DNA of 64,000 bases from NCBI RefSeq assembly GCF_900258035.1, contig NZ_OGTP01000004.1:300107-364106 (forward strand), written 5' to 3'. The position numbers were made by a program, and so were the translations under genes. The DNA comes from Caballeronia novacaledonica. Lineage in GTDB: Bacteria > Pseudomonadota > Gammaproteobacteria > Burkholderiales > Burkholderiaceae. This document shows, piece by piece, positions 43,188-51,626 of this stretch (positions within the stretch are counted from its first letter, which is position 1; each line of letters opens with the position of its first letter). Under the pieces are notes generated by a model. That model worked only from the letters and a program-made list of their open reading frames with translations. It ran no database searches and was not told the origin of the DNA.

Positions 43188-45130
43188 GCATCCGCCGTCG
43201 CGAGCGTGCGTTCGCCGAGCACGAAACGGGCATCGGCGGGTGCGGGGGCATCGGCGGTGTGCGGGCCGAAGTTGAACGCGAACGTTACATCGCCGCGACG
43301 ACGCACGCGCATGCCTTGCGGCAGATGCGTCACCGCGAGACCCGCAGCGCGCGCTGCGCCTTCCAGTAGCGCGCGATGCAATGGCGCATCGAACCAGGCG
43401 GCCGCGTATCGCACATTGTCTTTCGCGATGACGGCGGGCCAGTGATCGTCGAAGTGCGCGAGTACCTCAACCTGATCGCTCGCTTCGAGATGCTCGCGCC
43501 AGTGGAGCGCAATGCCGATTACGCCGTCGAGCGTGGCCGCCGGTTTCAAGGTCGGGCGCAGCGAATCGACTTCGACGACCTTTGCGGGCAGTACGCTCTG
43601 CAGCGTGCCCGGCGGCAATTGCGCGGGTATCGAGAAATCGCTGGTTTTCGATCCCGTGCGTGGGCCGATGACCCATTGCGCATCGCTTTGCGCAATCTTC
43701 GCGACGAAGTCGGGCGGCAACACGGCGAGACCTGGCACCACGACGAGCGCGTAACCGGACAGATCGCACCCGGCGGACACGATATCGACATCGAGCGCCA
43801 TCTCGCGCAGCGTGCGGTAATACTCGAACGCGAGCGTCTGATAATCGAAGCCTTTCGCGTGACGCTGAATTTCGAAGATCCACTGCGTTTCATAGTCGAA
43901 GACGAGCGCGACCGGTGCACGAGTGCCTTTCGCCAGTTGACACAGCGTGTCCGATTGCGCGATTTCCCGCGCCACGCGCATGACTTCGCGCCCGCCCGGC
44001 GACAACGTGTTGTCTGGCAGATTCAGTCCCGAATGCATTTGCTCCTGTGCAAAGGGCGCTTGCCGCCAGCGGAAATACGACACGAGTTCCGCGCCATGCG
44101 CGAACGCTTCGTAAGCCCAGAGGCGCACCATGCCCGGCGCGGGCACCGGATTCCACGGCGCCCAGTTCACGGGACCGGCTTCCTGCTCCATCACCCAGAA
44201 CCGGCCTTTGCCTATGCCACGATAGCGATCGTGATCGAAGGCCGATACATCCGGATGCCCGGTGCGCGCATAGCGCGCCTTGTCGTCTTCATCGAGCGCG
44301 ATAACTTCGGTGCGCGCGATCGGATAGCTGTCCCACGCGGCAATATCGATACTGCCATTCGATGCGAATCGATAGTGATCGAAGGTCGTAAAGAGGCCCA
44401 TGAAGTTGTGCAGCATATCCGCATGCGGCGCGTATTGACGCAACACATCGACCTGCTCGCGATGAAAGCTCGCGACTTCATCGGACATGAAGCGGCGGAA
44501 GTCGAGCAGGTGAGTCGGGTTGAGATCGGTGGGCGTGAGATGCGGCAATTCGATGGCATCGAATGACGCGTATTCCATGCTCCAGAACACGTTGCCCCAG
44601 CGCTCGTTCAATTGCCCGATGGTTTCATAGCGGCGCGCGAGCCACGCGCGAAAGCGCATGCTCGCGGCCTTCGAATAACTCGGCACGGTATCGTGGCACG
44701 CGAGTTCATTGTCCGTCTGCCACGCGATGACAGCGGGATGCGCGCCATAACGCCGGACCATCGCCTCCGTGATACGCACGCATTCGCGCCGATATGCCTC
44801 GCTCGACATATCGTAATGACGTCGCGAGCCGTAGTGCATGGTCGTGCCGTCGGCGCGCACGGGAAGAATGTCCGGCATCGCGTCGACGAGCCATTTCGGT
44901 GGCGATGCCGTGGGCGTTCCGAGCACGATTTTCAGGCCCGCCGAAGCAAGCGTGTCGATCGCGCGATCGAGCCATGCCCAATCGTAGACGCCCGCGCGCG
45001 GCTCCATTCTGCTCCACGCGAATTCCGCGATGCGCACGTGCGTGATGCCGAGTTCCGCCATCCGGCGCGCGTCGTCGGACCACATCGATTCGGGCCAGTG
45101 TTCGGGGTAGTAGCAGACGCCGAGTTGCAT
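43166..45130 (-). CDS. GH42 beta-galactosidase, copy 1
   Basis: A 654-residue family 42 enzyme. The N-terminus [13 protein letters not shown] and FAWSRMEP are hallmark motifs. Acid/base is Glu142 in WQTDNE and nucleophile Glu315 in FWVMEQEAGPVNW, with a trimerisation-type domain behind the barrel. No signal peptide. ATG at 45130 follows CGGAGAA. It is exactly the same length as the second GH42 at 51627 and clearly paralogous. It likely cleaves beta-galactosides such as plant-derived oligosaccharides or galactosylated compounds. Confidence 0.94.
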   Translation of the reverse strand: MQLGVCYYPEHWPESMWSDDARRMAELGITHVRIAEFAWSRMEPRAGVYDWAWLDRAIDTLASAGLKIVLGTPTASPPKWLVDAMPDILPVRADGTTMHYGSRRHYDMSSEAYRRECVRITEAMVRRYGAHPAVIAWQTDNELACHDTVPSYSKAASMRFRAWLARRYETIGQLNERWGNVFWSMEYASFDAIELPHLTPTDLNPTHLLDFRRFMSDEVASFHREQVDVLRQYAPHADMLHNFMGLFTTFDHYRFASNGSIDIAAWDSYPIARTEVIALDEDDKARYARTGHPDVSAFDHDRYRGIGKGRFWVMEQEAGPVNWAPWNPVPAPGMVRLWAYEAFAHGAELVSYFRWRQAPFAQEQMHSGLNLPDNTLSPGGREVMRVAREIAQSDTLCQLAKGTRAPVALVFDYETQWIFEIQRHAKGFDYQTLAFEYYRTLREMALDVDIVSAGCDLSGYALVVVPGLAVLPPDFVAKIAQSDAQWVIGPRTGSKTSDFSIPAQLPPGTLQSVLPAKVVEVDSLRPTLKPAATLDGVIGIALHWREHLEASDQVEVLAHFDDHWPAVIAKDNVRYAAAWFDAPLHRALLEGAARAAGLAVTHLPQGMRVRRRGDVTFAFNFGPHTADAPAPADARFVLGERTLATADACAWIAS

Positions 45131-45156
45131 TGTCGGTTTCTCCGGAAAAAGCAGGA

Positions 45157-45182
45157 CCTGCGCGCGTCGATGCGCGCGCAGG
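45157..45182 (-). repeat. Intercistronic GC stem-loop between permease and GH42 genes
   Basis: CCTGCGCGCG (45157-45166) is mirrored by CGCGCGCAGG (45173-45182) around six bases. In the operon mRNA it forms a ten-base-pair stem just before the GH42 ribosome-binding site. It may lower or stabilise expression of distal genes relative to the transporter. Confidence 0.55.
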
Positions 45183-45216
45183 ATCGATTGAAATGGAAAG
45201 GGAAGAGCGGCTTAAA

Positions 45217-46068
45217 TCAGCCTTTGCTCGCGCCGAACGTGAGACCCGCGACGAAGTGCTTCTGCATCGCGAAGAACATCAGCACGGAAGGCAACGCCGC
45301 GAGCACGGAGCCGGCCGCGACGAGATTCCACGCCGTGGTCCACTGCCCCTTGAGCGCGGCGACGCCGACGGTGATCGGTGCGGCATCGTCGCCTTGCGTG
45401 AGACACAGCGCCCAGAAGTAGTCGTTCCATACGAACGTGAAGACGAGAATGCCGAGCGCGGCGAGCGCTGGACGAATCAGCGGCAATACGATGCGCGCGA
45501 AAACCGTCCACTCGCTCGCGCCTTCCACGCGCGCCGCTTCGATCAGTTCGAACGGCAACTGCTTGATGAAGTTGCGCAGAAAGAGCGTGCAGAAACCCGT
45601 CTGAAACGCGATATGAAAGATGATCAGCGACCATACGGTATTGAACAGGCCGACTTTGAGCGCCATGTCGCGCACGGGAATCATCAGGATCTGGATAGGC
45701 ACGAAGTTGCCCGCGACGAACGTGAACAGCACGGCCGTGTTGCCGGGAAAGCGATACGTCGCGAGCGCGAAGCCCGCCATCGATGCGAGCACGATCGCGC
45801 CGATCACTGACGGCACCGTGATCAGCACGCTGTTTGCGAAGTAGTGCAGCATCGGCGTTTGCGCGAGCGCGGTGCCGTAGTTGTCGACGAGCGCGAAGTG
45901 CTTCGGCCACGTCCAGTAGTCGCCCTGCGCGAGTTCGTCGGATGAACGGATCGACGTCAGCAGCACGGCAAGCATCGGCAGGAGCCAGATGAACAGCGCA
46001 ATCGGCAACGACGCTTTATATAACCTGCGGTTGAACGGTTTCCAGCGTTCGACGGGAAGCGGATACAT
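45217..46068 (-). CDS. CUT1 sugar ABC permease, MalG/LacG-type
   Basis: A 283-residue inner-membrane permease with six spans and the EAA loop EAARVEGASEWTVFARIVLPLIRPAL that docks the ATPase. It pairs with the permease at 46087, whose stop is 18 bases before its start codon. It ends in FGASKG, as MalG-type subunits do. It forms part of the beta-galactoside importer. Confidence 0.93.
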   Translation of the reverse strand: MYPLPVERWKPFNRRLYKASLPIALFIWLLPMLAVLLTSIRSSDELAQGDYWTWPKHFALVDNYGTALAQTPMLHYFANSVLITVPSVIGAIVLASMAGFALATYRFPGNTAVLFTFVAGNFVPIQILMIPVRDMALKVGLFNTVWSLIIFHIAFQTGFCTLFLRNFIKQLPFELIEAARVEGASEWTVFARIVLPLIRPALAALGILVFTFVWNDYFWALCLTQGDDAAPITVGVAALKGQWTTAWNLVAAGSVLAALPSVLMFFAMQKHFVAGLTFGASKG

Positions 46069-46086
46069 AGCGGTTCTCCCAGTACC

Positions 46087-46989
46087 TCAGCGTTCTTCGC
46101 GCAACATGCGGCGCAGATGAAACACGATGTAGACGAGCATGATCGCGAACAGCACGACGGCGATCGCGGCCGAATAGCCCTCGCGGTAATACTTGATGGC
46201 CTGGTCGTACATGTAATAGGCGAGCACGGTCGAAGAATCGAACGGACCGCCGCCGCTCATCACGGCGATCAGGTCGAAGCTGCGCAGCGCGCCAATCACG
46301 GTCAGCACGACGGCCATGAACGTGGCGGGACGCAACTGCGGCAGTATCACGTGCCACAGGAGCTTCCAGCCTTTCGCGCCTTCCATGCGGCCGGCTTCGA
46401 TCACTTCGGGGTTGATCGACGTGAGTCCGGTCAGATACAGCACCATGCAGTACGGCGTCTGCGGCCAGAGCGCGGCGAACACGATGCCGAACGTGACGGT
46501 GTGCGCATCGCCAAGCACCGGAATGCCGTGTCCGACAATCTCTTTCAGAAGACCGAACGCCGGATCGTAGAACCAGCTGAATACGAGCCCGACCACCACG
46601 CCTGAGAGCACGAACGGCGCGAAGAACAGCGACTTCACCACGCGCATGCCCTTGATCTGCTGATTCAGATACAGCGCGAACACGAGGCCGAACGGCGGCG
46701 CGAGCAGAAACACGACGAGCCAGATCAGGTTGTTCTTCAGCGCGACATAGAACGTATCGCTCTGGAACAGCTCGATGTAATTGCCGAGGCCGATGAAAGT
46801 CTTCGGCGTCATCCCGTCCCAGTTATAAAAGCTGAGCGAAATACTGCTGATGATCGGATAGATCACGCACAGCGCGAAGAGCGCGCAGCCCGGCAACAGA
46901 AAAAAGAACGCCGCCCGATTCTGCGCGCGCCGCGTCGAGGAAACGCGACGCGCGCGCGTGGAAGGCAGCCGGTCGATCGATGTGGACAT
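46087..46989 (-). CDS. CUT1 sugar ABC permease, MalF/LacF-type
   Basis: A 300-residue permease with six spans. Motifs are AAFFFLLPGCALFALCVIYPIISSISLSF at the N-terminus and the EAA loop EAGRMEGAKGWKLLWHVILPQLRP. ATG at 46989 follows GAGGTG; longer frames upstream would run into the binding-protein gene. It is preceded by the binding protein and followed by the second permease in one operon. Confidence 0.93.
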   Translation of the reverse strand: MSTSIDRLPSTRARRVSSTRRAQNRAAFFFLLPGCALFALCVIYPIISSISLSFYNWDGMTPKTFIGLGNYIELFQSDTFYVALKNNLIWLVVFLLAPPFGLVFALYLNQQIKGMRVVKSLFFAPFVLSGVVVGLVFSWFYDPAFGLLKEIVGHGIPVLGDAHTVTFGIVFAALWPQTPYCMVLYLTGLTSINPEVIEAGRMEGAKGWKLLWHVILPQLRPATFMAVVLTVIGALRSFDLIAVMSGGGPFDSSTVLAYYMYDQAIKYYREGYSAAIAVVLFAIMLVYIVFHLRRMLREER

Positions 46990-47047
46990 GACTAACACCT
47001 CGTTGCCCGCTCGCTGCGCACGGCGCAAAGCGGGCGTGCGTACAGGC

Positions 47048-48298
47048 TTACTTGTGATAGATGCGTTTGCGCGTGACTTCGAGACGTGCAAGCAACGCGT
47101 CGATCTGCGACGGATCGTTGTAGAACTGCTGCATCGCCTTCATGCCTTCGTCGGCCATTTCCTTGGTCATGTCGCGATCGTAGAACTGGGCGATGCCGCC
47201 CGTCGTGGTCGCGAGCGTCTGGAATCCGACCTTCGAAATCGGATCGTCAGGTTCAGTCGCCTTGCTGTTCGACGGCAACTGGCCCCAGCCGCGCGCGAGA
47301 TCGGCGTTGATTTCAGGCGTCTCCATGAACGCGAGCAGCTTGTGCGCGTCGGCCTTGTTCTTCGCTTTCGCGGGAATCAGCAGCACGTTGACCGGACCGT
47401 CTTCCGCTGTCGGCACTTTTGGGTCGATCACCGGGAAGCGCATGAAACCGATCTGGCTCTTCACATCGGCCGGAAAGCTCGATGAGAAGAAAGTGCCCAT
47501 CAGCATCATCGCGGCCTTGCCCTGAACGAGGAAAGGCGAGATGGAATCGAGATCGTAGGAGAGCGCGTTGTCGATGTAGTAGTGATTGTCCATCAGCGTC
47601 TTCCACGTCGTGTAGACCTTCTTCACGCGCGGATCGGTGTAGGGCGCGTCGCCCGCCATCAGTTTCTGATGAAACGCATTGCCGTTGATGCGCAAGTCGA
47701 GGTAATCGAACCACGCGGCGAGCGTCCAGCTATCGCGCGCGGCCACGGCGATCGGCGCGATGCCCGCGGCCTTCAGCTTCTTGCAGTCGTCGAGAAATTC
47801 GTCCCACGTCTTCGGCTCGCTCGTGATGCCAGCCTTCTGGAAAAGGTCCTTGCGATAGAAGAAACCGTACGCGTCGTAGCCGAGCGGCGCGGCATACTGC
47901 TTGCCGTTATACGTCGATGCTTCCTTCACCGATGCATATTGCTGATCCCAGCCGTTCTTCTTCCAGTCCGGCGACAGATCCTCGAGCAGGCCGCGTTTCG
48001 CGTAATAGGCCATGCGCTCGCCGTCGTGCCACGAGACGACATCGGGCGGATCGGTGGCGAGCCAGCCGCCCATCTGCACCTTGTACGCTTCCTCGGTGAT
48101 GTACGTCACTTTCAGATCGACATTGGGATTCGCCTTCTTGAACTTGTCGAAGGCGTCCTGCCAGGTCGAGCGCTGATTGCCGCGCGCCGATACGTTGACG
48201 TTCAACTGGCCGGCCTGCGCATCGGCATACACGCCCGAGAACAGCGCCGCCGATAAGGCGCACATCGCGGCGAACGCGCGCGGTTTCATCTTGATCAT
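47048..48298 (-). CDS. CUT1 sugar-binding protein, copy 1
   Basis: A 416-residue periplasmic receptor. The signal peptide covers about residues 1-28 (MIKMKPRAFAA...GVYADAQA). The mature domain shows DAFDKFKKANPNVDLKV, FFYRKDLFQKAGI and GKAAMMLMGTFFSSSFP, typical of family 1 oligosaccharide-binding proteins. It aligns closely with the copy at 53625, including a shared TYNGKQYAAP-type loop and the same C-terminal KRIY-K end. It delivers galactosides to the permeases downstream. Start follows AAGGAGACAG. Confidence 0.93.
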   Translation of the reverse strand: MIKMKPRAFAAMCALSAALFSGVYADAQAGQLNVNVSARGNQRSTWQDAFDKFKKANPNVDLKVTYITEEAYKVQMGGWLATDPPDVVSWHDGERMAYYAKRGLLEDLSPDWKKNGWDQQYASVKEASTYNGKQYAAPLGYDAYGFFYRKDLFQKAGITSEPKTWDEFLDDCKKLKAAGIAPIAVAARDSWTLAAWFDYLDLRINGNAFHQKLMAGDAPYTDPRVKKVYTTWKTLMDNHYYIDNALSYDLDSISPFLVQGKAAMMLMGTFFSSSFPADVKSQIGFMRFPVIDPKVPTAEDGPVNVLLIPAKAKNKADAHKLLAFMETPEINADLARGWGQLPSNSKATEPDDPISKVGFQTLATTTGGIAQFYDRDMTKEMADEGMKAMQQFYNDPSQIDALLARLEVTRKRIYHK

Positions 48299-48314
48299 TA
48301 CGTCTGTCTCCTTG

Positions 48315-49119
48315 TCACTGCGTTGTTGTCTTGTGTATTCGGGCAGTCTGCAAAATGAACGGCTGGCTATCCGTGTTGACGGCGCGCTCAAGCGCAAGAC
48401 CGTCTTCATCGAAGAGATGACAGGCTTCGGCAGGCATGCGCAGCGCGACGCGTTCGCCGTTGCGCACGTCGACATCGCCCGGCGCTTTCGCGATCAGCGT
48501 GCCGCCCTCGTATTCGACATGCAGATAGCTGTGCTCGCCGAGTTGCTCCGTGAGCAGCGCTTTCACGACGAGCGCCTGCGCATCGCCATCAAGTCGAATG
48601 TGTTCGGGCCGAATGCCGATGAACACGCGCTGCCTGCGCGACAAACGCGCGCCGTTCACCGCGACGCGCATCGCCGGCTGCGCGCTGTCGCCTTGCGTGA
48701 GACGCACGAGCACGTTGCCGGCATCGGTGGACTCGACCTCGCCTTCGATGAAGTTCATGCGCGGCGAGCCGATGAAGCCCGCGACGAACTTCGAACGTGG
48801 CCGGTGATACAGGTCGAGCGGCGCGCCCACTTGCGCGATGCTGCCGAAACGCTGCGTATCCGCGCCGGCGTGCAGCAGCACGATCTTGTCGGCGAGCGTC
48901 ATCGCTTCGATCTGATCATGCGTCACATAGATGACACTCGCCTGTGCGAAGCGCTGATGCAGCCGCGCGATTTCCACACGCGTCTGACCGCGCAGAGCCG
49001 GACGGGCCGAGAAACACGCAGAATTCGTGCGCGCCGATTTCGAGATTCAGATCGCGGATGACCGGCGCGTGCCCGCCGTCGAAGGTCTTCTGGATATTGG
49101 TGAGGGAAATCGTGGACAT
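48315..49119 (-). pseudogene. MalK/UgpC-type sugar ABC ATPase gene with internal deletion
   Basis: The 5' part (from ATG 49119) reads MSTISLTNIQKTFDGGHAPV and FCVFLGPSG, the start of a CUT1 ATPase up to the first half of Walker A at 49008-48997. The next bases, in another frame, read ALRGQTRVEIARLHQRFA and VIYVTHDQIEAMTLADK, the H-loop region, and continue through a complete regulatory domain to 48315. About 100-110 codons holding the rest of Walker A, the Q-loop, the LSGGQ signature and Walker B are missing, and the reading frame shifts at the join. The product cannot be an ATPase. It is the promoter-proximal gene of the operon, so the importer must borrow another MalK-type subunit. Confidence 0.88.
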
Positions 49120-49194
49120 GGTGATTTGATTTCCCCGATTCAGCCGACGGAAGTCGTGCGCGACAAAATCTCGCCAAGGCTTGCGCTGCCGGAA

Positions 49195-49208
49195 TTTAAG
49201 CGCTTAAA
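49195..49208. promoter_or_regulatory. LacI-type operator in galactoside operon / lacI-1 promoter
   Basis: TTTAAGCGCTTAAA is a perfect 14-base palindrome with the central CG expected of LacI-family operators. It lies 76 bases before the start of the ATPase gene and 140 bases before lacI-1. The same TTAAGCGCTTAA core occurs in the other divergent promoter at 51532-51543. Confidence 0.82.
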
Positions 49209-49347
49209 CTCGGCGGTGTGCGAATGAACGTCCATGCCTGTCTCCTTGTGTATTTGCCTCAAAAGTTAGCAAACCCGGCACGCGGTGCGCAACATTTGAA
49301 TACGAGTCTCTTAATGTGGGATTTCTCTTGATTACAGTACATTCTTC

Positions 49348-50361
49348 ATGGCCACGCTGAGCGATGTCGCGCGCCTCGCGGAAGTCACCGCCGCGACCGT
49401 GTCGAATGTGCTGCGCAATCCGGACAAGGTGCGCCCGGAAACCGCGAAGCGCGTGATGCGCGCGATCCGTGAGCTTGGTTACCGGCCGAACCTGAATGCG
49501 CGCGCGCTCGCCGAAGGCCGTTCCACCACGCTCGCGCTCATGCTCTCCAGCATCGCGAATCCGTTCTATCCGGAGTTCGTGCTCGCGGCCGAACGCGCCG
49601 CGCGGCGCGCGGGCTATTTCCTGATGGTCTGCAACACCGACGACGACGCCGAGATCGGCCGCGCGTATCTCACGCAGATCGCGGGCACGCTGGCCGAGGG
49701 CGTGCTCGTGCTGAACACGGACATCGCGATCAACGAGTTGTGCGAAACGGCGGCGGTCGGCGCGCCGATCGTGCTGAGCCTGTGGGAGCATCCCGGGCGG
49801 TTGCCCGCGTTGCCATGCGTGGCGGTCGATTTCGCGCAGGCGGGCGTTCTGGCGGCACGGCATCTGCTGGAACTGGGCCATCGGGACATCGGCATGCTGA
49901 TCGGCGATGGCTGCGGCGGCTTGCAGGACGCGCGCGCGACGGGTTTTCGCGATGTGATGCGCGACGCGGGACTCGAACCGGACAACGCCGCCGTGCGCGA
50001 AATCCCCGATACGATCGATGCCGGCTACGCCGCGTGCATCGACCTGCTCGCGCGCGAGTCGCATCTCACCGCGCTGTTCGCGACCAACGATCTGCTGGCG
50101 ATCGGCGCATTGCAGGCGCTGGCGACACGCGGGCACAAGGTGCCCGACGACGTATCGGTGATCGGGATCACGGACATCCAGCTTGCGCATCAGGTGCGTC
50201 CTTCGCTGAGCACGGTGGCGATCAACACGGAAGCGATCGCGCAGGCATCCATCGACCTGTTGATCCGGCTGATTCGCGATCCGGATGTTCAAACGCCGCT
50301 CGTCGTCGACGTGCCGCCGCCGGTGCTCGTTCGGCGGCAATCGACGGCGGCTCGCAAATAA
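49348..50361 (+). CDS. LacI-family regulator 1
   Basis: A 337-residue repressor with the N-terminal LacI helix-turn-helix TLSDVARLAEVTAATVSNVLRNP, hinge helix NARALAEGRS, and the sugar-binding domain (SSIANPFYPEFVLAAERAA, FATNDLLAIGALQAL, VIGITDIQLA). It is divergent from the transporter/GH operon, and a palindromic operator lies between them. It converges tail to tail with lacI-2, 12 bases apart. The inducer is probably a galactoside or galactose. Confidence 0.93.
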   Translation: MATLSDVARLAEVTAATVSNVLRNPDKVRPETAKRVMRAIRELGYRPNLNARALAEGRSTTLALMLSSIANPFYPEFVLAAERAARRAGYFLMVCNTDDDAEIGRAYLTQIAGTLAEGVLVLNTDIAINELCETAAVGAPIVLSLWEHPGRLPALPCVAVDFAQAGVLAARHLLELGHRDIGMLIGDGCGGLQDARATGFRDVMRDAGLEPDNAAVREIPDTIDAGYAACIDLLARESHLTALFATNDLLAIGALQALATRGHKVPDDVSVIGITDIQLAHQVRPSLSTVAINTEAIAQASIDLLIRLIRDPDVQTPLVVDVPPPVLVRRQSTAARK

Positions 50362-50373
50362 ACCGGAACACGC

Positions 50374-51417
50374 TCAGGATTCCTTGCGCTTTTTCTTCGA
50401 CACGGATCGCGTCGAGCCGCGCACGACCAGTTCCGGCGATGACGTGACGCACATCAGCGCCGATGGCTCTTCGCCGCGTGCTGGCCGCTCGATCAACTCG
50501 CGCAGCAACGACACCGCCATCCGCGCCGCTTCGATGGTCGGCACGGCAACCGTCGTCAGCGGCGGGCGCGATTCGCGCGCCAGTTGAATATCCGTGATGC
50601 CGATGACCGACAGATCGCGCGGCACGTCGAAGCCGAGATCGGCGGCGGCGTGCATTGCGCCGAGCGCGGGCAGATCGTTGGTGGCGAAGATCGCGGTGAG
50701 CGCCGGATCGCGCTCCAGCAGTTCGCGCGCGGCGGCGTAACCGCCGGCAATCGTGTCGGGCGCGTGGCGTTTGCTTTTCGCGTATGCCTTGCGGCCCGTT
50801 TCGCGCATCGCATCGGCGAAACCTGCGTAGCGGGGCGCGTGAATGCCCGATGGCTTGCTGCCGACGATCGCGCCGATCCGCTCATGCCCGAGTTCGATCA
50901 GATGCCGTCCCGCGAGCCGTCCCGCCAGCCGGAAATCCACCGCGACGCACGGCAAACCCGGCGGATCGCCGGGACGTTCCCACATGCACAACACGACCGG
51001 CGTGCCGCGCTCTTGCGTGGCGCGCAGATCGTCGAAATCGAGATTGGCGTTCATCACGAGCACGCCTTCGGACAGGTTGCCCGCTATCTGTTCGAGATAC
51101 GCGCGACCCGCGATGGAATCATCGTTCGTATTGCAAATGATCACGAAATGGCCGCTCTCGCGCGCCGAGCGCTCCACGGCCAGCGCGAACTCCGGATAGA
51201 ACGGATTAGCGATGCTGGACACCATCAGCGCTAGCGTCGGCGCGCGTCCTTCGGCGAGCGCGCGGGCAGCCAGATGCGGCCGATAGTTGAGCGCCTCGAC
51301 CGCTTCGAGCACGCGCTGGCGCGTCTCCTCGCCGACGCGCCCGCGATTGCGCAGCACGTTCGAGACGGTGGCGGACGTGACGCCGGCGCGGCGCGCGACT
51401 TCGGAAAGCGTAGGCAT
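50374..51417 (-). CDS. LacI-family regulator 2
   Basis: A 347-residue LacI repressor strongly similar in pattern to lacI-1 (TLSEVARRAGVTSATVSNVLRN; SSIANPFYPEFALAVERSA; VIGITDIQLARE), with a short basic tail KKKRKES. The ATG at 51417 is preferred over an upstream in-frame ATG at 51459 because it begins directly at the helix-turn-helix. It is divergent from the second GH42 gene, and a TTAAGCGCTTAA operator sits in the gap. Confidence 0.92.
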   Translation of the reverse strand: MPTLSEVARRAGVTSATVSNVLRNRGRVGEETRQRVLEAVEALNYRPHLAARALAEGRAPTLALMVSSIANPFYPEFALAVERSARESGHFVIICNTNDDSIAGRAYLEQIAGNLSEGVLVMNANLDFDDLRATQERGTPVVLCMWERPGDPPGLPCVAVDFRLAGRLAGRHLIELGHERIGAIVGSKPSGIHAPRYAGFADAMRETGRKAYAKSKRHAPDTIAGGYAAARELLERDPALTAIFATNDLPALGAMHAAADLGFDVPRDLSVIGITDIQLARESRPPLTTVAVPTIEAARMAVSLLRELIERPARGEEPSALMCVTSSPELVVRGSTRSVSKKKRKES

Positions 51418-51529
51418 CGGCGGTTCAATACTCAATATGTGAGACGGGCTTTCACCCATTGCATTGACCGGGAAGGCGGCGCACCATGCGCTCAGCGATC
51501 GCGATGCGGTCGTTTTTTTGGGTCCGCAT

Positions 51530-51545
51530 GATTAAGCGCTTAATC
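51530..51545. promoter_or_regulatory. LacI-type operator in GH42-2 / lacI-2 promoter
   Basis: GATTAAGCGCTTAATC is a perfect 16-base palindrome sharing TTAAGCGCTTAA with the operator at 49195. It lies 82 bases upstream of the GH42-2 start and 113 bases upstream of lacI-2. Confidence 0.82.
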
Positions 51546-51626
51546 AGCGCGTTCATCGGATTACAACACGAACAGGGAAGCGATAGCGAGCGTTTCTTAT
51601 CGCGCAACGCATCAACGGAAAAGAAC

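Noticed and set aside
44612..45810. Long + strand frames across GH42 copy 1 and the MalG-type permease.
   Set aside because: Antisense shadows with charged low-complexity translations.
49348..51417. Possibility that the two LacI genes are a single duplicated/fused regulator.
   Set aside because: They are on opposite strands, each with its own helix-turn-helix, start and stop, 12 bases apart.
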